64,000 nucleotides of DNA, from NCBI GenBank assembly GCA_041394325.1, contig JAWKIJ010000001.1, forward strand, positions 2,046,001-2,110,000, given 5' to 3'. A model generated the notes under the pieces. It did no database searches and was not told where the DNA came from. It was given only the letters and a program-made list of their open reading frames with translations. Position numbers and translations under genes: made by a program. The stretch comes from JAWKIJ01 sp041394325. Lineage in GTDB: Bacteria > Actinomycetota > Acidimicrobiia > Acidimicrobiales > Microtrichaceae. The stretch's first letter is position 1. The number at the start of each line of letters is the position of its first letter. This document shows, one piece after another, positions 1 to 8,688 of this stretch.

Positions 1-356
1 GCCGCAGATGTTCACGACCAGGATCCCGGCGTCGTGGCACTTGTCGACCACGTCGGTGGGCACGCCGAGCCCCGCGGCGAACACGGTGGCACCACCCTCG
101 ATGATGAGGTCGACCTGCGCCGACATGTCACCGGGCGCCGCGGGCAGCAGGTCGACGCCGAAGGGCCGGTCGGTGTGGGAGCGGACCACGCCCATCTCGG
201 CGACCATCCTGTCGTTGCTCATCGTGGACGCCCGAGGCAGCCGAAGCCGCCTGCTCCCGACACCGCGGCGGCCAGTTCCCCGTAGGACACGCCGCCCATC
301 CCCGCGAGCATGACCGGGTGTTCGATACCGAGCAGGTCGGTGAGCCGCGTCCGCAT
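1..356 (-). CDS. Nitronate monooxygenase (2-nitropropane dioxygenase family), 3' part outside the window, frameshifted
   Basis: Flavin-dependent oxidation of nitronates, or a related enoyl-reductase-type reaction, is the family role. The N-terminus reads MRTRLTDLLGIEHPVMLAGM followed by GGVSYGELAAAVSGAGGFG, the family's start of an FMN-binding TIM barrel. The reading frame breaks near position 226 in a G run (after ...GFGCLG); one base fewer restores ASTMSNDRMVAEMG and then HTDRPFGVDLLPAAPGD, also typical of the family, running to the window edge. The ATG lies 6 nt after a TACGGT box with no Shine-Dalgarno sequence. It is divergent from the flippase gene, with only 25 bp between the two start codons. 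The substrate cannot be told from the N-terminal third alone. Confidence 0.8.
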
Positions 357-362
357 GACGGC

Positions 363-372
363 ACCGTAACAT
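363..372. promoter_or_regulatory. Overlapping divergent -10 boxes in a 25-bp intergenic gap
   Basis: On the minus strand TACGGT (363-368) ends 6 nt before the ATG of the nitronate monooxygenase gene. On the plus strand TAACAT (367-372) ends 9 nt before the ATG of the flippase gene. The two boxes share two bases, so RNA polymerase cannot occupy both at once. Both would give leaderless or near-leaderless transcripts. Inferred from spacing only. Confidence 0.45.
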
Positions 373-381
373 CGGCCGTCC

Positions 382-1854
382 ATGCCGGTACGTGACGAGG
401 GGATCGGCCGCAAGGCCGTCGGCGGATTCCTGTGGGCGCTCGCCGGCTTCCTGATCATGCAGGTCGGCTCGTTCGCGACCTACACCTACGCCACACGGGT
501 GCTGGGTACCGCGGGGATCGCGGTGGTCGGCACCGCGCTCACGGTGGTGTTCTGGATCGACATCCTCCTGGACCTGGGGATGGGCGCCTCGCTGATCTAC
601 GAGCAGGAGCGCGGCCAGACCCATCGGGTGGCGGTCGCCTTCACGGTCAACGTCGTGGTCGCCACGACGATCGCCGCGTTCGTCGCCCTCGGCGCCGGCC
701 CGATCGACCGCTTCTTCAAGGTGGGCGACATCGACATCTTCCGCGTCGTCGCGTTGCTGATCGCGGTGAAGGGCCTCGGCCAGGTCCCCGACGCCCTTCT
801 CAAACGCGACCTCGACTTCCGACGGCGCGCCGCGTCGGACCTCACTCGCTCGACGCTGCGCTTCGTGATCGCGGTCGCGCTCCTGAAGGCCGGGGTCGGT
901 CCGATCGCCATGGTCATCGCCGTCGCCGTCGCGGAGGTGGCGGCGGTCGCGGTGACGTGGATACTGGTGCGGTTCCGGCCCCGGTTCCGCTTCGACAAGG
1001 CCGTCGCCACCGAGATGTTGCGCTTCGGGGCGGCGATGTTCGGCGCCCGACTGGTGGGGATGCTGTGGCTGAACGGGGACTACCTCGTGATCACCCATCA
1101 CTTCGGCGGTCGCTCCAAGCAGTTCGGCAACTACTTCACCGCGTTCCGTCTGCCCGAACTGGTGTTGGGCAGCGTCTACAACCTCTTCTCGAACGTGGCG
1201 TTCCCGGCCTATGCGGCCGCGCGCGAACGCGGGGCGGCAACCCTCCGGACGGCCTCGTTGAAGTCGTTGCGGATGCTGTGCCTGTTCGGCTTTCCCGCCG
1301 GCTTCGGCATGTCCCTGGTCGCCCGCGACTTCATCGGTGGATGGTTCGGCGCCGAGTTCGCCGGAGCGGTGCCGGTGATGGAGTGGTTGTGTGCCGCAGC
1401 GGCATTCGTCGCGGTGGGCTACGCGTCGGGTGACCTGTATGCCGCGATCGGCAAGCCGCGCCTGGGCCTCTACTTCAACCTGGTCTTCGCGCCGGTCCTC
1501 GTGGCGGGCTTCGTCGCAGTGGTGGGTCGGGGCGTCGTAGCGATCGCGATGGTGCATCTGGCGGTGATCATCCCCTATTCGATGTTCCGCATCGAGGTTG
1601 CGAATCGCCTGCTCGGCACCACCTGGTCGCAGTCGCTGGGCGCGCTGCGACCGGCCACGGCAGCGACGCTCGGCATGGTTGCCCTGGCACTACCGGTCCG
1701 GCTGCTGCTCGCGCAGGGTTGGGCGTCGATGTTCGCGATCGTGGCCGCCGGCGCGACCGGGATGCTGGCGGGACTCGCGGTCGGTGACCGGGCGACGCTG
1801 GGGGAGTTGTTGCAAGGAGGCCGTTCGGGGCTCGCGAGGCTCGGCCTACGCTGA
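382..1854 (+). CDS. Polysaccharide/oligosaccharide flippase (Wzx/MATE-like)
   Basis: A 490-residue, very hydrophobic protein with about 12-14 predicted membrane segments. It begins with a charged cytoplasmic lead (MPVRDEGIGRKAVGG) and then a first helix FLWALAGFLIMQVGSF, as in the polysaccharide-exporter branch of the MOP superfamily that moves undecaprenyl-linked sugars across the inner membrane. Length fits the family (420-500). The downstream GNAT-like gene begins 4 nt after its stop, so the two are probably co-transcribed. The substrate is unknown: there is no Wzy or priming glycosyltransferase in the window. The ATG was chosen because it follows TAACAT at 9 nt and matches the family's N-terminus. 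Confidence 0.85.
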   Translation: MPVRDEGIGRKAVGGFLWALAGFLIMQVGSFATYTYATRVLGTAGIAVVGTALTVVFWIDILLDLGMGASLIYEQERGQTHRVAVAFTVNVVVATTIAAFVALGAGPIDRFFKVGDIDIFRVVALLIAVKGLGQVPDALLKRDLDFRRRAASDLTRSTLRFVIAVALLKAGVGPIAMVIAVAVAEVAAVAVTWILVRFRPRFRFDKAVATEMLRFGAAMFGARLVGMLWLNGDYLVITHHFGGRSKQFGNYFTAFRLPELVLGSVYNLFSNVAFPAYAAARERGAATLRTASLKSLRMLCLFGFPAGFGMSLVARDFIGGWFGAEFAGAVPVMEWLCAAAAFVAVGYASGDLYAAIGKPRLGLYFNLVFAPVLVAGFVAVVGRGVVAIAMVHLAVIIPYSMFRIEVANRLLGTTWSQSLGALRPATAATLGMVALALPVRLLLAQGWASMFAIVAAGATGMLAGLAVGDRATLGELLQGGRSGLARLGLR

Positions 1855-1858
1855 GCCG

Positions 1859-2536
1859 ATGGCGACCTTGGAGGGTGTTCGTCGGCGACTCGACGAGTGG
1901 CGGCCGCGGATCCGATCGACCTTCGTGATCTATCTCACGCCACGCCCGTCGCCCATTCCGCCGGAGCGGATCGACGAGCGCTTCACCGTCGTCACGGTGA
2001 CCGATCCGGCGGATCCGCTGGTCGCCTGGGCGTGCTCGTCCAAGCGGCAGCGTCGCATCGCCAGGGAGGCGATGGGCACGGGGCGTTGGCAGTTGACGGT
2101 CGCGCTCGACCCCGACGGAGAACCGGCGGGGAGGCTGTGGCAGTCGAGCGCGTCGGAACGCGACCTGGCGAACGGTGTTCCACGGATGCGCCTGTGCGAC
2201 GACGAGGTCCTGATGTTCGATCTGTTCATCGAACGACGGCATCGGCGTTCGGGCCTCGCGTTCACACTGGCCGACCACTATTTCCGGCTGCTCGATCCAC
2301 GGACGACCCACGTCCGGTTCGTCTACGGCTTCGTCGACTTCGAGAACGTCGCGTCGATCCTGTGGCACCACGCCGCGGAGTTCCAGATCGCCCAGACGGT
2401 GAACCTGTTGGAGGTCGGGCCGTTCGTCAAGTGGAAGCTGCCGTTCAGCGACGTGCCGCGGTTCGGCCCGATGTCTCGCCGGGGTCGTCACACCGATCCG
2501 GATCGTGACGTCTTCGGCCCCCCACTGATGCCGTGA
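1859..2536 (+). CDS. GNAT-like protein of unknown substrate
   Basis: A 225-residue soluble protein. The middle carries a GNAT-like motif A pattern (LFIERRHRRSGLAFTLADHY, about residues 121-140) followed by a strand-helix section with NVASILWHHAAEF, as in acyl-CoA-dependent N-acyltransferases. The first 60 residues are not recognised. The ATG lies 4 nt after the stop of the flippase gene, which suggests co-transcription and a role in the same cell-surface sugar pathway (inference). No signal peptide or membrane segment is visible. It could be a transferase that modifies a sugar or peptide, but neither donor nor acceptor can be read from the sequence. Confidence 0.6.
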   Translation: MATLEGVRRRLDEWRPRIRSTFVIYLTPRPSPIPPERIDERFTVVTVTDPADPLVAWACSSKRQRRIAREAMGTGRWQLTVALDPDGEPAGRLWQSSASERDLANGVPRMRLCDDEVLMFDLFIERRHRRSGLAFTLADHYFRLLDPRTTHVRFVYGFVDFENVASILWHHAAEFQIAQTVNLLEVGPFVKWKLPFSDVPRFGPMSRRGRHTDPDRDVFGPPLMP

Positions 2537-2579
2537 GGTTGCGGGCGGCGCCGGTGGTGGTGCCGTGCCGAGCGGCAGG

Positions 2580-3800
2580 TCAGGTCGGTGGTGGGGAGCG
2601 GAACGCTCCGGGACGGCCGAGCGTGCCACGGCGCCATCGACGGGGCCGCAGCGCGATGCCGCGCTCGTAGGCCTCGAACATCCAACGCGCGAAGTTGTCG
2701 CGGGTCCACTCCGTGAGGCCGCTCAACGCCACCGCGTAGGCGGCCCCCCTCCGGTGCGACATCACCGAGACCAGCGCCCGGCACATCAGGTCGTCGGGTT
2801 CGAACTCGCGGCGAAAGTGCCGGTCGTACGCCGCGGATGCCGCGGCGGGGTCGCCCCAGTGATCGTGGATCCCCCTGGCCGCCCACGCTCCGGAGAGCAG
2901 TGCCTGGCCGATGCCCTCGCCGGTCAACAGGTCACAGGCCGCGGCGGCGTCACCGGCGAAGAGCGCCGCGCCCGCGGACGTGGGGACACGCCCGGGCCGA
3001 CAGGGGATGGGCCACGACTGTGGCGTCGCCTCCGGACTGGTAGAGGGACCCAGCCAGTCGGCGATGTGCGGACGGGTGAGGATCTCACGCCAGCGTGCGG
3101 TCAATCCCTTGGTGCTCGCGCCGTCGCCCACGTGGATGCCGAAACCCATGTTCACGCGTCCATCCGGCAGGGGAAACGACCAGAAGTACCCCGGGAGGAG
3201 ATCGGGCTCGAACGAGATCAGCAGTCGTCGCGCCGCGACCCCGGTCACACCGGTCGCATACTGGCGGAGGGCGTACCAGTCCCCGCGGTATCCGGGCAGA
3301 GGGTGCCCCAGCATCTTGCGCAGGGGGGACCACATGCCGTCGGCGGCCACCAGGGCAACACCGCGGTGCACGGCTCCCGACGCGGTACACACCTCGATGC
3401 CGTCCGCGATGTTGGTCACCGCGGTCACCTCGTCGCCGCTCACAAGTTGCGCCCCGCACTTGACGGCGCGGTCGACCAGCGCGGCGTCCAGTTCGTGGCG
3501 CGGCACTACCGCACCGAACATGCCGTCCCCGGGCAGGCGGTACTCGCGCTGCACGCCTCGTGGCGCCCTGATGGTGAAGGCGTCGACCCGCTGCCACGAC
3601 GGCATCACCGACGGTTCCACCCCCAACGCCTCGAGGGAGCGCAACGCGGACGTGGTGATCCCGTCGCCGCAGATCTTGTCGCGGGGAAACGTCGCCTTGT
3701 CGAGTAGCAACACCTCGCGCCCGGCCTCGGCGAGTGTGATCGCAGCGGCGGTGCCGGCGGGGCCGGCTCCGACGACGATCGCGCGGTCCTCGACACCCAT
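2580..3800 (-). CDS. Geranylgeranyl reductase family FAD-dependent oxidoreductase
   Basis: A 406-residue flavoprotein. It opens with a Rossmann dinucleotide site (VVGAGPAGTAAAITLAEAG, residues about 9-27) and carries the family signature PRDKICGDGIT (about 39-49). The FAD-contact segment GAALFAGDAAAACDLLTGEG lies near residue 275. Members reduce the prenyl chains of menaquinone, chlorophyll or lipids. With menaquinone head-group genes present at 52-58 kb, saturation of a menaquinone isoprene unit (MenJ-like) is a reasonable guess; other isoprenoid substrates remain possible. It converges with the GNAT-like gene and lies 9 bp upstream of no other start: the next gene downstream on the plus map, WS/DGAT, is transcribed toward it and may share the transcript. 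Confidence 0.85.
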   Translation of the reverse strand: MGVEDRAIVVGAGPAGTAAAITLAEAGREVLLLDKATFPRDKICGDGITTSALRSLEALGVEPSVMPSWQRVDAFTIRAPRGVQREYRLPGDGMFGAVVPRHELDAALVDRAVKCGAQLVSGDEVTAVTNIADGIEVCTASGAVHRGVALVAADGMWSPLRKMLGHPLPGYRGDWYALRQYATGVTGVAARRLLISFEPDLLPGYFWSFPLPDGRVNMGFGIHVGDGASTKGLTARWREILTRPHIADWLGPSTSPEATPQSWPIPCRPGRVPTSAGAALFAGDAAAACDLLTGEGIGQALLSGAWAARGIHDHWGDPAAASAAYDRHFRREFEPDDLMCRALVSVMSHRRGAAYAVALSGLTEWTRDNFARWMFEAYERGIALRPRRWRRGTLGRPGAFRSPPPT

Positions 3801-3809
3801 CGAACGCGC

Positions 3810-5197
3810 TCAGACGGCCATGATCTCGTCGAAGCCCTCGCGAAGCGAGTTCGTCAACAGCGCCATGTCCGGCACTGCCGCCGGGTCGGCCGCTATGCCG
3901 ATGTTGAGGTCGGTGCAGTAGCTCAGCAGGGTGATGTTGAGGGCCGTCCCCGCCAGCGGTCCGAATGGGAACTGTGCCAGCAACTTCGCTCCGGCGAGGT
4001 ACATCGGCACCGGGGGACCGGGGACGTTGGAGGCCGTGAAGTCGACGGCCTTGACCATCGAGCCGAAGATCGCGGTGGTGGCGGTGGCCGGAAGGCGGTT
4101 GAGGAGGCCGGCCACCGGTTCGACGAGGTCGTTGGCGGGCTCGTGGCGGGCCTCGTCGACCAGGGTGCGGACGACCTTCATGGTCTGGATCGGATCGGGG
4201 GTGTCGACGGGTATCTCGATCCGGGCGGGGACGAAGGCGTTGCCGGCGACCCCCATCTTCTCCTTGGTGCGGATGTTGATGGGGATCGACATCCGGAGCT
4301 CGTCGATGTCGATGCCGTGCGCGAGGTGGTAGCGGTACAGGCCGCGGGCGATGCCGCCGACGAAGGCGTCGTTCAGCCGCCCGCCGGCCTTCTTGGCGGC
4401 CGCCTTCATCGGCGCCATCGGCACGGTGAGGGTATCGAAGTGCACCGAGAGTGAACGGGCCGTCATCAATGGGCTGAGCGGATGGCTGGTCGGGCGGAGC
4501 ACGCGGCCGACCGATCCCACCAACTCGGCTCCCGCGTTGACCGTCGCGACGGGGTTGGCCACGGCGGAGAGGGCGGTACCGACCGCCCCGGAGGCGAGGT
4601 CGCGCAGCAGCCCCAGCTGTGTGCGGGTCTGGTGGCCGAGCGCGTCCGCGAAGCGCTCGGGTTGGCTGAGGACGTGGACCTCGGGGGCATCGGGCATGTC
4701 CCGCTCCGGTGCGTCCGCCTCGAGGTCGAGGAGTTCGAGTTGCAGGCGCACGCCGCCCATCCCGTCGGTGATCGAGTGGTGAACCTTGAGCACCATCGCC
4801 GACTGCTTGTTGGGGAGGCCCTCCACCACGACGACCCGCCACAGCGGTCGTGCCCGGTCGAAGCCCGACATCGCCACCGGTTCGGCGATCGACATCAGGT
4901 CCGCCATGGTGGCCCTACCCGGTGCGCGGACCCACCAGAGGTGGAAGTGCAGGTCGAAGTTGGGGTCGATCTCCCACCGCGGCGGCGCCGCCGAGTACGG
5001 GTTGGCTCGCACACGCTGGCGGAGGCGGGGGATCACACGGGTGAGTCGTTCGAAGCGGTGCAACAACACGTCGCGGGGATCGTCCGGTCGAACAGGAAGA
5101 CCGCGGTGATCGTCGATCGGAGCGCAGGGTCCTTCTCGATCGACCACATGAGCGCTTCGCTCTCGTTCATGCGGTGCTCGTAGTGCAGTTCGTCCAC
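3810..5197 (-). CDS. Wax ester synthase / diacylglycerol acyltransferase (WS/DGAT), one frameshift
   Basis: Makes storage lipids by transferring an acyl group from acyl-CoA to diacylglycerol or a fatty alcohol. The catalytic HHxxxDG motif is intact (KVHHSITDGMGG) and the C-terminal half carries the family pattern with NVPGPPVPMYLAGA. The N-terminus (ELHYEHRMNESEALMWSIE) lies in another frame; the shift is near 5077 in a C4 run where C5 would give DRTIPRDVLLHRFERLTRVI. Restored length is about 462 residues, normal for the family. The start is uncertain: GTG at 5197 or 5206, behind AGGAGA (5208-5213). An uninterrupted open frame joins this gene to the upstream VanW gene, but only because both are shifted; they are separate genes. 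Confidence 0.88.
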
Positions 5198-5308
5198 GCC
5201 GTCCACGTCTCCTACGCCTTCGTACGGTCGTCGCGATCGTAGGTGCCGGGGCGGCTCCGCAACGCCCCGAGGACCGGCCGGCGCGGACACCGGCACCGCG
5301 GGGAGCCG

Positions 5309-6935
5309 CTACTCGTGCTTGGGAGGATTGCAGCTGTAGTCGGCACGGAACTTGTCGGTGTCGGTGTGACCGTCCACGTAGAGGCGGGTCCTCGTGACGA
5401 CGACGCTGCCACACCCCGAGGTCTTGTTGATCGCCGACTGGGTGGCCCCGACCCAACGGGTGGACCACATCTGAACGGTGATCGTCGTCCCCGTGTAGGT
5501 GGGCCAGATCATGACGCCGTAGGGCGTGTTGTTGCGGATCTTCAGGTCGACGCTCGGGTAGGCGAGGGTCGCCTCGCGGCCGAAGGGGTAGCGGCTGATG
5601 TAGATCGAGTGTGCCTTGTGCTCGGGGATGTCGAGGCCTGCGAAGAAGGCGGCGTTGAAGGTGGTCGTCGCCCACTGGCTCACTCCACCGCCCACGTCCT
5701 CGGAGAACTTGCCCTCCTCGATGACCGGCGCGGAGACGAAACCCTTCTCCCTGGTACGGCGGCCGACGAACTCGTTGGCCGAGAAGGTCGCACCGGGCGC
5801 GATGATCACACCGCGTCAGGTCGCTCATCCGGTGGATGTTCTTGACCCTGGGTGCACAACAGCCGTGCCGGGTGGTGAACTGGCCGATCACCTCCTTGAT
5901 GCCGAGCGAGCGGGCCCATTCCACCCCTTGGGCGGCGGTGATCGTGTTGGTGCCCAGGGTGACCTCGTGGCGGTTCGCGAGCAGGGCGTCGACGATCTGT
6001 GCGGGTGCCTTGGCGTCACAGCAGATCGCGGCGTCGTGGCCCGGCACCGGGGTGGGGACGCCGTTCACGAGGTCCATGCGTACGCCGGTGGGGTTGGACG
6101 AGACGCCGGTGCGGTCGAGGAGGACTTTGCCGATGTAGTCGGTGTCGAGTGTGAGCTTGGCCGTCGCGCCGTGCACCTCCATACGGAAGCCCTTGCGGAG
6201 GACCGCGGCGTCGAGCTCGAGCTTCTGGTCGCCGAAGTGCAGGACGAGCGGTTTGCCCGTCGCCGCGTTCGCCTGGTCGACGACCGCCTTCGCGGCGGCA
6301 TCGGAGAGCGTGGGCTCGATGGTCTGCAAGGGTGCGTCGATGTCGATCCGCTGACCGATGCGGCCGATTGCCAGGGGGATGTCGTCGATGATCCGTCCGG
6401 CGTCCAGGGAGGTGCCACTACGACCCTTGACGAGGCTGAAGCCCGTCTCGTCGTTTCGCATCGTCGGTTCGACCGGGTCGACGTGGCGCTTGCCCTCGAG
6501 CTTCGCCAGGGTGGCCGTGGCCTTCGCCCCGTCGACCGTGAGCGCCACCCGCACGCGGCGGTCGTTCACATAGGACTTGATCCAGCGGACGGGTCCGAGT
6601 GGACCGGGGTCGTGGCGGCCGAGTGCCATGGCCCGCGCCGCGGTCTGCTCGGTGTCGACGGTGACTCCGAGTGCGGCCGCCGTGGTGTCGAGGGAGAAGT
6701 CGCCGGCGTCGATCCGCACCGGTGTGGTGGTGAACCGCTTCGCGATCGAGTCGATCGTCCGGTCGAGCGCTGCCTGGCCCATCCCTCCGACCGGCTCTCC
6801 GGCGATCGACACGTTCGGCGCCACGGCGCTCGCCTTGTCGGCCGGTCCCGCCACGGCCCACGCCGCGGTGAGCAGCGCCGAGAGCAGCAGGGGGGTCCCC
6901 AGCACGCCGATCGCCAGCTTCCACCATCGATTCAC
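5309..6935 (-). CDS. VanW family protein with peptidoglycan-binding-like repeats, one frameshift
   Basis: About 542 residues when repaired. An N-terminal membrane anchor (LAIGVLGTPLLLSALLTAAWAVAG, residues 7-30) is followed by two roughly 110-residue repeats of the PG_binding_4 type found before VanW domains, and then the VanW domain (APGATFSANEFVGRR ... EDVGGGVSQWATTTFNAAFF). The frame breaks near 5813, just before the VanW domain: one extra base gives MSDLTRGVIIAPGATFS. Such proteins are extracytoplasmic and membrane-anchored; their biochemical role is unproven, probably in the cell wall. The GTG start is 6 nt behind a CATCCT box. A CC-x(n)-CC cysteine arrangement (AAICCDAK, RHGCCAPR) could form disulfides outside the cell (inference). 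Confidence 0.8.
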
Positions 6936-7081
6936 CGTTCTAGGATGGCCGCTCCGCGGCGCCCGATCGTGTCATTGGCGCGAGACGGTCGTCACGACGT
7001 CGGTGGTTCGTCCACCGTCCACCCGTTCATCCGTTCACCATGGCGCCCGGTGTGGGCGTCAATCGTCGGGTCAGGAGTGCC

Positions 7082-7921
7082 ATGCCCATCAACCCCGAAG
7101 CCGTCGGATCCACCTCCGAGCCCGCCGTTTCCTCCTGGACCTCGAAGGACTCCTTGCTGTACGCGCTGGGCGTGGGGTGTGGGACGGGGGACCTCCGCTT
7201 CACCACCGAGAACTCGATGAACGTCGAGCAGGCCGCGCTGCCCACCCAGGTGGTCACCCTTGCCGACGTCACCGGGGCCTTCGGCAATATCGGTACGTTC
7301 AATCCGGCGATGCTCGTCCACGGTGAACAGCGGATCACCATGCACCGCGACCTGCCGGTCGCCGGATCGGTGTCGACGGTCGCCGAGATCACGGGCATCT
7401 ACGACAAGGGGAAGGGAGCGGTGGTCGAGATCACCGCCAGGTCGGTGGATACCGAATCGGGCGATCCCATGTTCGACAACGTTCTGAGCGCGTTCATACG
7501 CGGCGAGGGTGGCTGGGGTGGCGACCGTGGTCCGAGCGGTCCGCGTCACGTCCGCCCCGACACCGATCCCACCACGGTCGTCACGCTGTCGACCGGTCCC
7601 GACCAGGCGTTGCTGTACCGGCTGTCCGGCGACCGCAACCCGCTGCACTCCGATCCGTCCTTCGCCGCGTTGGCCGGCTTCGATCGCCCGATCCTGCACG
7701 GGCTGTGCACGTACGGCTTCACCGGCAGGGCGGTGCTCGCCGAGGTGTTCGGAGGCGACCCGTCGCGCTTCGGCGCCATGGAGGGGCGCTTCTCCTCGCC
7801 GGTGTTCCCCGGTGAGTCGTTGACCGTGAAGCTGTGGGTCGACGGCGGGTCGGCCGACTTCGTCACCGAAGGCGAGGACGGCCGGGTGGTCATCGACAAC
7901 GGCTGGTGCACCGCCCGCTGA
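7082..7921 (+). CDS. MaoC/HotDog-type enoyl-CoA hydratase 2
   Basis: A 279-residue double-hotdog protein. The C-terminal half carries the hydratase-2 motif YRLSGDRNPLHSDPSFAALAG with the catalytic Asp and His, followed by PILHGLCTYGF. The N-terminal hotdog (residues 1-150) includes EQAALPTQVVTLADVTGAFG. Members hydrate trans-2-enoyl-CoA to (R)-3-hydroxyacyl-CoA, in peroxisome-like beta-oxidation or steroid side-chain breakdown. The ATG has a good AGGAG 6 nt upstream. An alpha-methylacyl-CoA racemase at 50 kb and a CoA-transferring WS/DGAT nearby fit a lipid-using life style, but no operon links them. Confidence 0.88.
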   Translation: MPINPEAVGSTSEPAVSSWTSKDSLLYALGVGCGTGDLRFTTENSMNVEQAALPTQVVTLADVTGAFGNIGTFNPAMLVHGEQRITMHRDLPVAGSVSTVAEITGIYDKGKGAVVEITARSVDTESGDPMFDNVLSAFIRGEGGWGGDRGPSGPRHVRPDTDPTTVVTLSTGPDQALLYRLSGDRNPLHSDPSFAALAGFDRPILHGLCTYGFTGRAVLAEVFGGDPSRFGAMEGRFSSPVFPGESLTVKLWVDGGSADFVTEGEDGRVVIDNGWCTAR

Positions 7922-7972
7922 GGTGGCCGGCCCTGCTCGGGGTCGGTGGACCGGTCGACGGGTCGGGTCGGT

Positions 7973-8632
7973 TCAGAAGAGCCGGAGCACGTCGGACTCG
8001 ATACCGCGGAGCTCGTCGTAGTCGACCTCCACGCAGTCGATGTCGCGCGACGCGGCGAGCACCTTCGCCTGGGGTTTGATCTGCTGGGCGACGAACATGC
8101 CGCGGACCCCGCGCAGCGTCGGCTCGCGGTCGAGCCGCTCGAGGTAGCGGGTGAGCTGCTCGACACCGTCGATCTCGCCCCGGCGCTTGACCTCCACCGC
8201 GATCGCGGTGCCGTCGGAATCGCGGCACAACAGGTCGACGGGGCCGATGTCGGTGGGGTACTCCCGGCGGACCAGCACCAGTCCTTCGGCGATGGCGTCG
8301 AGGTTCTCGGCGAGCAGAGCCTGAAGGTGCGCCTCCACACCGTCCTTTTGGAGCCCGGGGTCGATGCCGAGCTCGTGGCGGACGTCCTCGAAGACCTCCT
8401 CCATCGTGATGGTGAGGGTCTCTCCCTTCGGGTTGGTGACCGTCCACGTGCCGTCGTCCTCGACCAGGCGGTTGGGCGCGTTCATCCAGTTGAGGGGCTT
8501 GTAGGCACCGCCGTCGGAGTGGATGGCGACGCACCCGTCGGCCTTGACCATCAGGAGCCGCACCGCGGAGGGAAGGTAGGCGTCGAGGCGGCCGGCGTAC
8601 TGCACCGAGCAGCGGGCGATCACGATCCGCAT
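7973..8632 (-). CDS. nucS: Mismatch-specific endonuclease NucS/EndoMS
   Basis: Cleaves both strands at G-T, G-G and T-T mismatches and replaces MutS-MutL repair in most actinobacteria. The 219-residue protein has the N-terminal dimer/DNA-binding half (MRIVIARCSVQYAGRL) and a RecB-like nuclease half with the catalytic DLLCRDSDGTAIAVEVKRRG, containing the D, E and K residues. The C-terminus is DVLRLF, like the actinobacterial beta-clamp-binding tail. Start: ATG 7 nt behind TAGAGT, leaderless. It is divergent from nothing: the maoC-like gene converges on it with a gap of about 50 bp. Confidence 0.95.
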   Translation of the reverse strand: MRIVIARCSVQYAGRLDAYLPSAVRLLMVKADGCVAIHSDGGAYKPLNWMNAPNRLVEDDGTWTVTNPKGETLTITMEEVFEDVRHELGIDPGLQKDGVEAHLQALLAENLDAIAEGLVLVRREYPTDIGPVDLLCRDSDGTAIAVEVKRRGEIDGVEQLTRYLERLDREPTLRGVRGMFVAQQIKPQAKVLAASRDIDCVEVDYDELRGIESDVLRLF

Positions 8633-8639
8633 CGGGGCG

Positions 8640-8645
8640 ACTCTA
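8640..8645 (-). promoter_or_regulatory. Leaderless promoter -10 box of nucS
   Basis: TAGAGT on the minus strand ends 7 nt before the nucS ATG. No Shine-Dalgarno sequence is present, so the transcript would start at or next to the A of ATG. Confidence 0.45.
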
Positions 8646-8688
8646 GGAGCGGGTCCACCCGAGTGGCCTACTCGGGCCGGTGTCGGGG

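Noticed and set aside
3810..6935. One open frame of 1,041 codons joining VanW repeats to WS/DGAT
   Set aside because: The VanW domain itself is encoded in another frame and the middle of the long frame is Arg/Pro-rich nonsense; it is the product of two indels, not a fusion protein.
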